This document shows positions 22,601 through 35,220 of a stretch of 61,504 nucleotides of DNA, piece by piece. Location: contig JBBHKE010001775.1 in the NCBI GenBank assembly GCA_037447655.1, forward strand, positions 1-61,504, in the 5' to 3' direction. The first letter of the stretch is position 1. Each line of letters starts with the position of its first letter. The notes under the pieces are model-generated. The model saw nothing but the letters and a program-made list of their open reading frames with translations. It made no database searches and had not been told where the DNA came from. This DNA comes from Zygnema cylindricum. Taxonomy: Eukaryota; Streptophyta; Zygnematophyceae; Zygnematales; Zygnemataceae. Made by a program: the position numbers and the translations under genes.

Positions 22601-25600
22601 GGTCATCGACGTCAATGATGATGATGATTAAAAGGGAGTAGTTTTTACCATTGAAGAAGATTCCAAAATCTGCTGAAATTTTACAGAAGCTCTCACGGAT
22701 GAGAATGGCATCAAAGTGCTCACAGGAGACGTGGAGAGCTTGCTTCATGCCGTAGAGGGATTTGAGGAGACGACAGACAAGGTGCTCATTGGCAAGGGTA
22801 ATGTAACCTTCGGGTTGGCGGACAAATATTTTTTCTTTGAGAGCACCGTAGAGGAACGCCGTCTGAACATCCATCTAGTGTACCTGCCAGTCTTGAGAGG
22901 CGGCGAGGGAGAGGAGAATGCGGATTGAGGCAATTTTGCGACAGGTGCGTAAGTCTCAGTGAAGTCGAGACCTTTTTTTTGAAGAAAGCCCTTAGCAACA
23001 ATTCTGGCTTTGAACCGGTCCAGAGTACCGTCAAATTTGGTTTTAACTCTAAAGACCCATTTAGAGCCAATGACCTTTCGATTTTTAGGGAAGTTTGTAA
23101 GCTCCTAAGTTCCATTTTTTTTTAGGGAGGCGAATTTTGCATCCGTGGCTGTCTTTCATTACGCGGCATTGGGAACGGCCATGGGAGCAGCGAAGGAAGA
23201 AGGTAAATCGAAAGTGGCGATGTTAGCGGCGCCATGAGCTTTGCGCCAGGCTTCAATGCGGGCACTTTTCCAGAGGACAGAGGGTTGAATGGGCAGAAGA
23301 GCCTCGGGAAGTGCACGTGGAATGAGGTAAGGGGGGGCAGTCAGACTAATGGGTGAGAGGGAGTAAGGGTCTAAGAGGGTTCGTTGGAGAGGTAAGATAT
23401 TTGATGGTAGGGTAGGTGTGGAGGAGGATCGGGCAAGGGCAGAGGAGGGAAGGGCTAGATTGGGGGCAGAGGCGGTTGGGATGGAGAGATTTATGGGAGG
23501 AAGGATGGAAATGGGAGCTGATGTGGGAAGGGAGATGTGGGTGGGAGAGGGAGGAGAGGGAGGGGAAGGGTAAAGGAGCTTGTTGAGAAGTGGAGTCTCA
23601 TCAAACGTGACGTCACGGCCGAGTTTCACTTGGCGTTCTTGAACAAGCCAGATTCGGTACGCATAGGATTCGGTCGAATAGCCGACCAAATAGCCGAGTT
23701 TCGCGCGGCTACTCCACTTGCCGCTTGGTGTAAGATCTTTGATCCAAGCGACGCTATCGAATATTCAGAGGCGTTCAACATGTGGTTTGGTTCTAGTCCA
23801 AGCTTGGTGAGGTGTGAGGTTCGGAAGACTAGAGGTTGGACAGAGATTTCATACGTAATTTGCAGTAGTGACGGATTCTCCCCAAAAAATGGTTGGGAGT
23901 CCAGCGAAGTGCAACATGGAACGCGCCATGGTGATAACAGTACGGTTGTACTGTTTAGCCACGCCGTTTTGTTGTGGCGTATGTGGCGTTGTCGTTTGGT
24001 GAGAGATTCCATGTACGGAAAGAAAAGCAGCAAATTTTGTGGAGCAGAACTCTGCCGTTGTCAGTTTGTAGAGTTTTGATTTAGGAATCGTGAAAATTTT
24101 CAACTTCGGCTTTAAAAAGTTTGAAAGTAGAAAATGTGTCAGATTTTTGTCGAATCAAGTAGATGTGACAGTAACGAGTTGCGTTATCTATAAAGGTGAC
24201 AAGGTATTAAGAGTCGTTATGGCTGGAGACCGACATCGGTCCACATATTTCAGAATGGATCAGGTCGAGTGGTCCGTTGGATTTGGACGTACTTGAAGGA
24301 AACGACGGGCGAGGGAATTTTCCTTCAACGCAACCGGAGCAAAAAGGTAGTTTTTGATTGACTAAAGGTTCCAGTCCTGTTACAAGACCTTTGGTTAAAC
24401 TATAAAGACTGGAACCGGATAGGTGGCCAAATCGCAGGTGCCACTTGGAGAAGGTAATATTTGATGGAGATATCGCAATATTGGCCGATCCAATGGGCGA
24501 AAAGAACGATAGGATGTAGATATCGCCTTTTTTAACGCCAAATCCAGCCGTAGTTTTTGTTGGGGAGAAGAAATTGACGCTAGTGGAAGAAAAAACAGCC
24601 GAAGCTCCTTGCTTCAAGGCCGCGCCGACGGAAAATATATTTTTCCGTAAAGCTGGTACAAAAAGAACGTCTGAGAGAATGATGTCGGTTTTGTGGTTGG
24701 AGTCGCAAGGACTGACAGTACGACCGATGTGAGTGGCCGTAAGAGTACTATTGTTGTCAAGTACGATTGGCATTGGTGGAGAGATTGGAGACAAGGAAGA
24801 GAACTAATCAGCGCGAGATGACAAGTGGTGAGAAGCTCCCGAATCAACGATCCAAGTGGATTCAGCGACGGATGATGGTGACGTCGTGGAGGATAACGCA
24901 AATCCATAATCGGACTGGGTCATAGATGGCGGAGTATGTTAGAATATCAATGTGTAAATTTTCGTCAGACGTTTTATGTTCAGTTTCGGTCAGGTCTTTA
25001 TTTCGTTTTTGTACAACTGCTTTGTGGTCCTGTACGATTAGTAATTTATTTAGTGCGTGTAGGACCGTGGATGTTTTATGTCCAGGTCACGCAAAAGTTT
25101 GGCGTACAAATGCTTTGTTATGCGCCTATGTATGATTCAGCGTCTAAGTGTCAAAATTTGCATAAGTGGAGTCTAAGTGGAAATTGTGATGTAAAGGGAC
25201 AGAAATAGTGTAGTTTTGTCTTCTTGTATTTTGGGATAAGTATTTTAGAAGAGTGTGAAATAGCGACATATAAAAAAAGGAGTGAAGAAGGGGAAAAAGA
25301 TGTAAAAAAGTTTGATTAAATATATCATCTATTTGATCGACTTCCGTTGCAATCTGTGATTTGGAAATTGTGATGATGTCTGTAAAATTCTGACTGCTTC
25401 CGCTGATGAATAGTTGAATTACGTGATCCTATTTTTAACAGAGTATGAGCGACGTCAACCGTTGGATGGGGCACGGTAGAGTGGCCAGATGGAGGCGTAG
25501 AATGGAGTGGAGCGTATCCAACAATTTGCGGTGTGGAGTGACCATACGGATATGGTTGGGATAGGACGAAAGGATTGGTTGAGGAAAATTTCGTATTTTC

Positions 25601-26478
25601 GAATGAAACAAGACTTTCAGCCGATGAGGCTTGACCGTGGTATGATCCACATCCTCCAGAATGACCTCGTCCACTTGTACGGCCAGATCCGCCTTGCTGG
25701 TCATGTTTTCTTTTTAGTGCTGGACACACATCTATGATGTGATCCGACCCTCAACAATAGCGACAGGCGGTGGAGGGAGATTTTGACCCTGGGATTGGGT
25801 GAAAAACTGGACAAAGCGACTCCTGAGTTGGTTTAGAACGATTGTTTCATCTCCTCGTGGACAAGTCGAGCTGTCAGTGTCGGAATAGTCAACGGAATCG
25901 GAGAGTTGTCCAGAGAGGAAATGAGAGAGGAATAGCGATTTGGTAAGCCTCCAAAGACTGATGAAATGAGATCTTCATCAGAGATCGGTGATTTGATGAT
26001 CTTGAGCTGTCCAGCGAGCGACTTGAGATGCTGGACATAAGTTTGAATGGAATCAGTAGGCAGCTTTCGATAAGTGTTGAGCTGACGCTTGAGGAAGAGT
26101 TTGTTCGACCAAGACTGATTCTCATATGCGGAGGTCATAACCACGCATCGTGAGCAGAGGGTACGATGCAAACGAAGTCAATTTGAGAGGACTTAAGAGC
26201 CAGTACAAGCCTCGAGTGGGCCTCGTCGTTTTTAGCAAGCCAGAGTGTCTTGGTGGCGGCGTCAGTTGGTTCAGGTTCACTACCGCTAATGATTGACCAA
26301 AGTTTTTCACGACGGAAATGATGCTCAATTTGATACTTCCAACCTTAAAAATCTGTACCATTGAATTTAGCAACGGAATTGGCGTTGCCGGGCCCATAAC
26401 CTGTTACACTTGAAGTCATGGTGACAAATAGAGTGAAAGAGAGAGGACAGAAAGGTTCTGTTTTTTTATAAAATAAAA
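22601..26478 (-). mobile_element. Ty1/copia retrotransposon B, truncated at its 3' part
   Basis: The interior is homologous to copia A but more diverged. It runs from the gag start near 26418 down to the YVDD block of the reverse transcriptase at about 22601, where it is cut by element C. The rest of the reverse transcriptase, RNase H and the 3' LTR are missing. Fragments seen are Gag (26397-25325), protease/integrase (24907-24207 and 24103-23849), a Pro/Ser-rich linker (23689-23159) and reverse transcriptase (23125-22601). Many stops and frameshifts are present. Its 5' LTR position is occupied by the LTR at 26479-26809, which also serves copia A. Confidence 0.87.
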
Positions 26479-26809
26479 TGATACAAAACAAGAAGAAAGA
26501 AAAAACTAAATAGAGAAAATATCTCGAGAGTGACCTCTCGAGAACTAGATGTACTTTCTAATTCTGAACAGGCACTTGACCTTTCGGCCAAGAGCCACGG
26601 TCAAGATTTATAAACAGATCTTGATCTGAATCTAATCACGTAGAAACCTGTTGACTGTAGAACACAGAAAGACTGAATTATAGCAATCCTAGATACTAGG
26701 ACAGACTACAGAATTCTAGATATCGAAATCCTAGAAAACAGAATTCAGAATTTCGATATTAAAAACAATGTCAGAAACTTAGCTTCTATCAAAGACTATA
26801 TTTCTAACA
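26479..26809 (-). repeat. LTR shared by copia A (3') and copia B (5')
   Basis: It is about 98% like the LTR at 31141-31472 by eye. Most differences lie in the first 50 bp at the B side. It contains a perfect hairpin at 26522-26543 (stem TCTCGAGAG, loop TGAC). Confidence 0.88.
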
Positions 26810-26814
26810 CTCCC

Positions 26815-29800
26815 CCTCTTTGTTAGAAGGTAAGACCAGCAGAAACTCGATGTAATTCGAACTGAGGTCGATGTAGAGATTTGGTAAGAAAGTCTGCCAT
26901 CTGAGAGAAGTCTGGCAGTATTGGAAAGTGAGAGTTCCAGCCGCGATAGTTTCCCGAGTGAAGTGAAACTGAATGTCTATGTGCTTGGTTCGTCGGTGAT
27001 GAACCGGGTTACTCATTAGGGCGAGGGCACCTTGGGAGTCGCAGAATATCTGAGTGGGGGAAGTCTGAGGGAATTGAAGATTTGCAAGGAGGGATCGGAG
27101 CCAGATTGCTTCCTTGGCAGCATGGGTCGCTGCCATATATTCAGCCTCAGTTGAGGACAAAGCAACAGTGGGTTGCTTTTTGAAGGCCCAGGAAACAAGA
27201 GCTCCTCCGAGTGAGAAGCACACACCAGAGGTGGAGCGGCGGGTATCAAGGTCTCCCCCCCAGTCCGCATCGCAAAAGCCAATAAGAATAGGAGAGTCAT
27301 CACCGGAGAAGGTAAGGCGGAGGGACTTGGTGCCTTGCAGATAGCGGAGGACTCGCTTAGCCGCTAGGAGGTGCTCAGGGGTTGGGTTAGAAACAAATTG
27401 ACTCAGCTGCCCGACCGCTACAGCAATGTCTGGCCGAGTGCCAGTCATTGCATACATTAGGCTGCCGACAATGGATCTATATAAGTCATGTATGTCTCCG
27501 TGGACAGGCCCACCGGAGTTTGCAATGAGTTTGGTATTTGCATCTAGTGGAGTAGAGACAGGAGTGCAATGGGACATGGAGAACCTCTCTAAGACCTCAG
27601 AGATATACTGTTCTTGAGAGAGGGAGAGGGTTTTGGCTGGACAGTCACGGGAGACTAAAATGCCAAGACAAAACTCCAATTCCCCTAAATCTGTCATGGC
27701 AAAATGCGAATTTAGCATGGCTTTGACTTGCAGAATAGCAGACAGTGAGGGACTAGATAGGACAAGGTCATCGACATAAATGGTGATAATTAAAAGGGAG
27801 TCGTTTTTACCTTTGAAGAAGATTCCAAAATCCAATGCAAGTTTACGGAAGCCCTCACGGATGAGAATGGCTTCAAGGTGCTCACTAGACGCGGGGAGCT
27901 TGCTTCAAGCCGTAGAGGGATTTGAGGAGACGACAGACAAGGTGCTCAGTGCCAGGAGTAATGTAACCTTCGGGTTGGCGGACAAATATTTCTTCTTTGA
28001 GAGCTCCATAGAGAAACGCCGTCTGTACATCCATTTGGTGTACGTGCCAGTCTTGGGAGGCGGCGAGGGAGAGGAGAATGCGGATTGATGCGAATTTTGC
28101 TACAAGTGCGTAAGTCTCGGTGAAGTCGAGACCTTCTTTTTGAAGAAAGCCCTTAGCAACGAATCTGGCTTTGAACCGGTCCAGAGTGCCGTCAGATTTG
28201 GTTTTGACTCTAAAGACCCATTTAGAGCCAATGACCTTTCGATTATTAGGGAGTTGCGTAAGCTCCCAAGTTCCGTTTTTCTTTAGGGAGGCGAATTCCG
28301 CATCCATGGCTGTCTTCCATTCCGCGGCATTGGGACTGGCCATGGCAGCAGAGAAGGAAGAGGGTACATCAAAAGTGGCGATGTTAGCGGCGCCATGAGC
28401 TGCGCGCCGGGCTTCAATGCGCGCACTTTTCCGGAGGGCAGAGGGCTGAATGGGCAGAGGAGCCTCCGGGAGTGCACGCGGAATGAGGTAAGGGGGTGCA
28501 GTCAGACTAATGGGTGAGAGGGAGTAAGGGTCTGAGAGGGTTCGTTGGAGAGGTAAGAAGCTTGATTGAAGGGAAGGTGTGGAGGCGGTTCGGGCAAGAG
28601 CAGAGGAGGGAAGGACTAGATTGGGGGCAGAGGCGGTTGGGATGGAGAGATTGATGAGAGGAAGGACGGAAATGGGAGCTGATGTGGGAAGGGAGATGTG
28701 GGTGAGAGAGGGAGGAGAGGGAGGGGAAGGGTAAAGGAGTTTGTTGAGAAGTGGAGTTTCGTCAAATGTGACGTCACGACTAAGTTTGCCCTGGCATTCT
28801 TGAACGAGCCAGATGCGATAAGCTTTGGATTTGGTCGAATAACCGACCAAATATCCGAATTGCGCGCGGCTACTCCATTTGCCGCCTGGTGTAAGATCTT
28901 TTACCCAAGCGACGCTACCGAAGATTCGGAGATGGTCAACATTTGGTTTGGTTCCTGTCCAAGCCTCGTGAGGTGTGAGGTTCAGAAGAGTAGAGGTTGG
29001 ACAGAGATTTCGTAAATAGTTGGCAGTAGTCACGAATTCTCCCCAAAAAATAGTTGGCAGTCCAGCAAAGTGTAACATGGAACGCGCCATATTGATAACA
29101 GTACGGTTGTACCGTTCAGCGGCGCCGTTTTATTGTGGCGTATGTGGCGTTGTCGTTTGGTGGGAGATTCCATGTACGGCGAGAAAAGCGGCAAATTCCG
29201 TGGAGCAGAACTCTCCGCCGTTGTCAGTCCGTAGAGTTTTGATTCAGGAATCGTGAAAATTTTCAACTTTGGCTTTAAAAAGTTTGAAAGTAGCGAACGT
29301 GTCAGATTTTCGTTGAATCAGGTAAATGTGACAAAATCGAATTGCATCATCTATAAAGGTGACGAAGTATTGAGAGCCGTTATGACTGGAGACCGACATC
29401 GATCCGCATAGGTCACAATGGATCAGATCAAGTGGTCCGTTGGATTTGGACGTACTTGAAGGAAACGACGGTCGAGGAAATTTTCTTTCAACGCAACCGG
29501 AGCAAAAGGGTAGTTTTTGACTGATCAAAGGTTCCAGTCCGGTTACAAGACCTTTGGTTAAGGCATGAAGGCTGGAGCCCGATAGGTGGCCAAATCGAAG
29601 GTGCCACTTGGAAAAGGTAATGTTTGATGATGTTATTGCCAAGTCGGCTGATCTAATAGGAGAAAAGGACGATAGTATGTAGATATCTCCTTGTTTCACG
29701 CCGAATCCAACTTTAGTTTTTGTTGAAGATAAAAAACTGACGCTATTGGAGGAAAAAACGGGTGTCGCTCCTTGCTTCAAGGACGCGCCGACAAAAAATA

Positions 29801-31078
29801 GATTTTCCCGTAAGGCAGGTACATAAAGCACGTTTGAGAGTATGATATTGTTTTTGTGATTGGAGTCGCAAGGATTGACAGTACGGCCGATGTGAGTGGC
29901 CGTGAGCGTACTGTTGTTGCCAAGTACAATTGGCATTGGTGGAGAGAGTGGAGATGTTGAGGAGAACCAATCAGCACGAGATGACAAGTGGTGAGAGGCT
30001 CCCGAGTCAACAATCCAAGTGGATTCGGGGATGGATGCCGATGATACCGTGGAAGACAACGCGAAACCATAATCGGATTGCGTCATAGATGGCGGCATAT
30101 TAGCAACGTCCACCGTCGGATGAGGAATGGTTGATTGACCAGATGTAGGTGTAGGATAGAGTGGACCGTATCCAACAATTTGCGTAAGGAGTGCCCGTAC
30201 GGGTAGGGTTGAGATACCACGAAAGGATTTGTTGGGGAGAATTCCGTATTTCCAAATGAGACAAGAGTTTCAGCCGATGAAGCTTGACCGTGGTATGATC
30301 CACGTCCCCCAAAATGACCTCGTCCACCCGTACGGCCGGTTCCACCTTGTCGGTCTTGTTTACGTTTCAGTGTTGGACATACATCGATGATGTGATCCAA
30401 CGCGCGACAATAGCGACAGGCGGTGGAGGAAGATTTTGACGGCTTGGGATTGGGTGAAAAGCTGGCCAGGGCGACTCTGGAGTTGGTTTGAAATGATTGT
30501 TTCATCTCCTCGTGGACAAGCCGAGCTTTCAGGGACGGAATGGTCAAAGGAATCGGTGAGTTATCCAGGGAGGAAATGAGAGAGGAATAGTGATCTGGTA
30601 ATCCTCCCAAGATTGCTGAAATAAGATCTTCATCAGAGATCGGTGATTTGATACTTTTGAGTTGTCCAGCGAGTGACTTAAGATGCTGGACATAGGTTTG
30701 AATGGAATCAGTAGACAGCTTTCGATAAGTGTTGAGCTGCCGTTTAAGGAAGAGTTTGTTCGACCGAGACTGATTCTCATATGCGGAGGTCAATAATATC
30801 CACGCATTGTGAGCGGAAATTGCATCGCGAATGAAGTCAAGTTGAGAGGGCTCAAGAGCCAAGACGAGCCGGGAGTGGGCTTCGTCATTTTTAGCGAGCC
30901 AGATTGTTTTGGCTGCAGCGTCAGTCGGTTCAGGTTCACTGCCGCTAATGATTGACCAAAGTTTTTCACGACGAAAAAGATGCTCAATCTGATACTTCCA
31001 ACTGTAAAAATCTGTCCCGTTAAATTTGGCAACGGAATTGGCGTTGCCAGGCCCATAACCTATTAGAGATGAAGTCAT
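26815..31078 (-). pseudogene. gag-pol of copia A with a few inactivating breaks
   Basis: Gag (31078-30083) starts MTSSLIGYGPG and contains the copia Gag motif FNGTDFYSWKYQIEHLF. A CRYC...H...C type knuckle region (CRYCRALDHIIDVC) is followed by a frameshift near 30100-30180. The protease WIVDSGAS (about 30000-30024) is intact, and the integrase HHCC region ends CSGCVE. Stops occur at 29244-29246 and 29130-29132 within the integrase core. The reverse transcriptase runs from about 28380 to YVDDLV (27769-27783), with a frame change near 27840-27885. RNase H (DADWGGD, SSTEAEYMA, HHRRTKHIDI) is intact, with a frameshift close to the C-terminus. At least five lesions are present, so the element is not autonomous as it stands. 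Confidence 0.88.
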
Positions 31079-31140
31079 GATGACAAATAGAGTGGAAAGA
31101 AAGGGGACAGAAAAGTTCCGTTGTTGTATATTATGAAGAC

Positions 31141-31472
31141 TGATTCAAAACAAGAATAAAGAAAAAGACTAAATAGAGAAAAGATCTCGAGAGTGACCTC
31201 TCGAGAACTAGATGTACTTTCTAATTCTGAACAGGCACTTGACCTTTCGGCCAAGAGCCACGGTCAAGATTTATAAACAGATCTTGACCTGAATCTAATC
31301 ACGTAGAAACCTGTTGACTGTAGAACACAGAAAGACTGAATTATAGCAATCCTAGATACTAGGACAGACTACAGAATTCTAGATATCGAAATCCTAGAAA
31401 ACAGAATTCAGAATTTCGATATTAAAAACAATGTCAGAAACTTAGCTTCTATCAAAGACTATATTTCTAACA
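31141..31472 (-). repeat. 5' LTR of copia A
   Basis: 332 bp, beginning TGTTAGAAATA on the minus strand. Hairpin at 31185-31206, plus a second short stem (CTTGACC/GGTCAAG) further on. The interior after it shows no standard initiator-Met primer-binding site. Confidence 0.88.
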
Positions 31473-31537
31473 GGTTTCCCATCTGTCTCTTACAGTAAAT
31501 CCAAAGTTGATAAAAGTTTAAAGATGTTATGCTGCTC

Positions 31538-32145
31538 CCTCTTTCCCACTTCTCTCCTCCCCTCCCCTCCACTTCCCCTTACTTCCCTCTCCTCCCCTCC
31601 CTCTCCTCCGCTTCCCCTTCCTTCCCTCTCCTCCCTTCCCCTCCCCTCTGCTTCCCCTTACTTCCCTCTCCTGCCCTCTTCTGTGCTCCCTCCTCGTCCG
31701 ATACCTCCTCCTTCCTTCTCCTCCTCTCTCTTCCGCTATCCCCTCCTCTCTTCTCTCCTCTCCTCTCCTCCAATATCCTCTCCTTCCCTCTGCTCCCATA
31801 AAATATATGATGCGAGTTGTTTTTCCAGTTCTAAAATGCTCATAAATAAAATGATTTACGAAAAGGAGCATTTATTCAGTTTCTCAAATAGAGCCATTCA
31901 GGAAGATCGATTTTCGAGAGGGAGAGATGGAGAGAGGGTGATAAGGATAGGGTGAGAGGAGAGAAAGGACAAAGAGGAGAGGAGTAGGAGAAAGGAGAGA
32001 GGAGAAAGGAGAGAGGAGCGGAGAGAGGGAGCGAGGAGGAGAGAGGAGAGAGAGAGGAGAGGAGAGAGAGAGGAGAGGAGAAAGGGAGAGAGGAGGAGGG
32101 ACGGAGAGAGGAGGAGAGAGGACAGAGGAGAGAGGAGAGGAGAGT
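31538..32145. repeat. polypyrimidine block followed by polypurine block
   Basis: 31538-31797 is almost pure C/T (CTCCCCTCC type). After about 110 bp of ordinary sequence, 31906-32145 is almost pure G/A (GAGAGGAGAGG type). The two can pair as a large imperfect hairpin. The open frames here are simple by-products of the repeats. Confidence 0.85.
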
Positions 32146-32859
32146 TGAATTTTACGACCTTTTGGAGATTCATTGATACCAGAAGAAGATCTGAGAGTAG
32201 TAGAAAGATAGTTTTCAAATTATTGTTACGATACTACTATAGGTCAAAAATTACAATGATGTATTTAATTTGTTTCACAATAAGAAAAGATTGGTTGAAA
32301 AAAAAGTGGTTAACATGCTTAGCCATCATAATACCATCATGTTGTTCTACACATATCCTAATACCATTGTGTTTGTATTTTTGCATACAAATAGTACGAA
32401 AAAAGTACTATCTAAAAAAGTTTGCTTGTAAATAGTGCTCCTGACCATATCCTTTTTTTTGACTTTGTAAGGAAATTAAATAAAAAATAACAATAATTAT
32501 AAATGAAATACTTTAATTAGCTTAATTAGTTTATTAAATTAAATTTGTACGTATGTTGATGCACAAAAACAACGATAGGCATGGAGAAATGCACTTTGGG
32601 ATATCAAATGTGGTTTACATAAATAAAATACAGTATGCAATGAGACTCTACAGTACTGTAACCGATGACTGCTAACCGAAAAATCCAACCATACAAAGTA
32701 CCGTACGAGCGAACATTTTTTCCTCGACCCTTTCCATCTGTATTCACCCAAGAAATCACTAATCACATTTTTGGACAACCATACATCAAAACAGTACCAC
32801 CATTTTCAACTTTACCCACTCTTAGGGTTGTCGATACCATTCAATTTGAGCTTCTTTAG
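32146..32859. other. AT-rich intergenic DNA, nothing recognised
   Basis: No coding similarity was recognised; it could be further decayed LINE sequence upstream of the fragment that follows. Confidence 0.4.
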
Positions 32860-33560
32860 GTGCTTCCCTCTGATTCTTCACGTGAGCTTTTTCTCTTCTA
32901 CAAGTGCCCTGGTTATGGAGCTTGGCTATTGGCTACACCTAAAATACAGTCTACCTTTCATGTCTTCTCATTCACCCTCGCCCTCAATTTTTAGGCTTGG
33001 CCTCTCTCATCGACCTTTACTCGGCTCTCTCGTTTGCTCGTGCAACCATGTCCTTCACCCCGACGGCATCCATTTACGTCGTTGCTCCCACGGGGGGGAG
33101 TTGTTTCAAGCACACGACATTGTTTGCAACACTGTTATGACTATTATTTCCTAAGAGCAGTTACTTTGTTCGTCGGGAGGTTTCACATGTTATTTCGTCA
33201 CAAATGGTTGACATTGTTTTGCTCGACGGTGCCCATCGTATTTTTGGTGACACTGTTTTGGCGAACCTTGCTTGGGTTATAGTAGTTAGTCAGGGGTCTC
33301 AACATGCAAGAGTGGATGCACGTGACGTTGTTAGGAAAAAGGAGAGTGATTGTGTACACCATGATGCTATGGATGATTTTATTCCGATGGCAGTCAAGAT
33401 ATTTGGTTGCTTGGGAAGTTGCTTATAATGAGTTCCTTTATACTTGTGGTTTGGATTTTTTTGAGAGGAGCCCTGGGAGCCCCTCCTCTTGTCCTTACTT
33501 TTTTCTATTGTGAGCGTTTGTCTACGGCTTTACTGTGAGTAAAAGCTTCTATACTCCTAT
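32860..33560 (+). mobile_element. LINE (non-LTR retrotransposon) 3' end relic
   Basis: Broken frames carry the typical C-terminal region of plant LINE polyproteins. A Cys/His block (SLVCSCNHVLHPDG...RRCSHGGEL) lies at about 33030-33100, then MVDIVLLDGAHRIFGDTVLAN...RKKESD (about 33204-33380) and FIPMAVKIFGCL. A last block, FERSPGSPSSCP, is at about 33460. Frameshifts separate these parts. The reverse transcriptase core is not present on this strand. Confidence 0.6.
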
Positions 33561-35220
33561 ATGACAATGTTGGTATTGATCATCCATACAGGAACACCCT
33601 CACCACGCTCCAACGAGCCTTGGGAAGTTAAGAGGCTACTTTTAACAGTTTTTTGGCTATATTGGAATTTGTCAGATAGTTTTTTCCTTGATTACACACT
33701 TCTGGTATTGTTTTTTTGCTCGTTTTTCTTTTTCTTGCCCTTGTTTTGTGTGTTACTGTCTTCCACAACGTTTTTCTTTCTAGTTGAACTTCCAGCCACA
33801 TACAGTTTTCCAGTCCCGTTCTAGCCTTTGTTTCTTTATTTCCATATTCACAAACGTGTTACCATTTTACATTCGCAGTTAAGTGTTATCACTGTAATTT
33901 GGTGCAATTTGGTTGTCTTATATATAATGTTGTTCTCTACTGCTGCTGTGTTCCGCTCTGTCACCTCCTTTGCTAGTTGTATTCATCATTTCATTTTTTT
34001 TCACTGCTTTGCACTACTTAGATTGATATTACATGAGTTTTTCCAATTTAATTGTTGCTTTTCCTTTTACGTTGTCCATGACTCAAATGGATTACCATCA
34101 ACTGTTCCCAATACCGCTTTTTATCATTTGAATCGGCAAGTGCAACTGAGGCCTCAGCAGTCATTTAAACCATATACACGCAAATACCCTTGCTGTCTAG
34201 AAATAATGACCCAAGTCCACTAAATATGAGTCTGCTACGGTATAGAATGACATGACTTCTCTTTCAGAATCATTAAATACACAGAAGAAAAATAGCGAGC
34301 TTGACAATGAGAGCCGCGGACTTTCCTCAATGGGAGCCACCATCAGCTTGTCATAGTAAAGAATAGTCACAGTACACTACGCTATTATGTATAATAAGTT
34401 TCACGGAAGCATAAGAAAAACACTTTCACTTTTCCAACGAATGCTTAACTTTTGCGACCTGAGAGAGTAACATGTTCATGATAGATATTTGTCCTTTGTC
34501 ATGGCCTGTGCCACTCCAAAGCATTTCGGATAGGGGATGACCGCAAACAATCCCCGGAAGCAAATAATTACAAAAACTGTATTGAATCGTGATTAGCAGC
34601 AACTTATAATCCATCATTTTCAACATGCAAGCTCTTCAATAAGTACCAATTTATTCGAGGGACTGATTTCATGAAATAATACTCATTGAACCACACGGAA
34701 AACACGTCTTGAAAATGTCTTCAACATGAGATCGCCAAAAAAAAAACAACATTTTATCCGTTCCACTTACCACTCAACATTTTCCAAAACCTGTTCGAAT
34801 CCGTCGCTAAAACTTCACATAATCTCACATCTCACCAACCCAAGTGACATTGGTCTGCTTTCCAAAAAAAACATTATTTCCAGTAATCCCTAAAAGGCAC
34901 ACATCCCAGATGAAAGAATTGCCTCAAGAAAACTCAAATGGAGAAAAACAAAGGAGATTCAGATTGATAACATGTGAGACGCCGATATCTCGCTGCTCAG
35001 CTTTCCATTGAAGCTTTCCATAAATTGCACACGACACATTTTTAGAGGCCAGCTTGTAGGCATGCCCATATAAGCCTTTTCTTTTTCACTTTTCTACAAA
35101 TGACAGTGGCTCTGCTTATAAATGTACCTCGCAGAAAAAATGTTCGACTTGGAACGAACCTACAATATAACAATGCATGCCCATTCACGAGCATCTCCCT
35201 TCCCTGTTGTTTTTGTTTCT
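33561..35220. other. non-coding, downstream flank of the P1 gene
   Basis: T-rich open frames at 33561-34223 have no recognisable family. The part nearest 35220 is the 3' UTR side of the P1 gene. Nothing else was identified. Confidence 0.45.

Larger units (their letters stand above)
26479..31472 (-). mobile_element. Ty1/copia retrotransposon A, nearly full length
   Basis: It is bounded by two 331/332-bp LTRs (26479-26809 and 31141-31472), each with TG...CA ends in element sense. A polypurine tract (AAAGAGGGGGAG) directly precedes the 3' LTR at 26810-26821. The interior carries gag, protease, integrase, reverse transcriptase and RNase H in copia order with only a handful of breaks. The LTRs are almost identical, so the element is young. 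The right flank after the 5' LTR is GGTTT; the left flank is copia B, so no target duplication can be scored. Confidence 0.92.

Noticed and set aside
23537-24296. Plus-strand frames of 68-180 aa across copia B
   Set aside because: They are antisense shadows of the degenerate minus-strand polyprotein.
31524-32218. Open frames on both strands beside copia A
   Set aside because: Pure microsatellite translation with no complex sequence.
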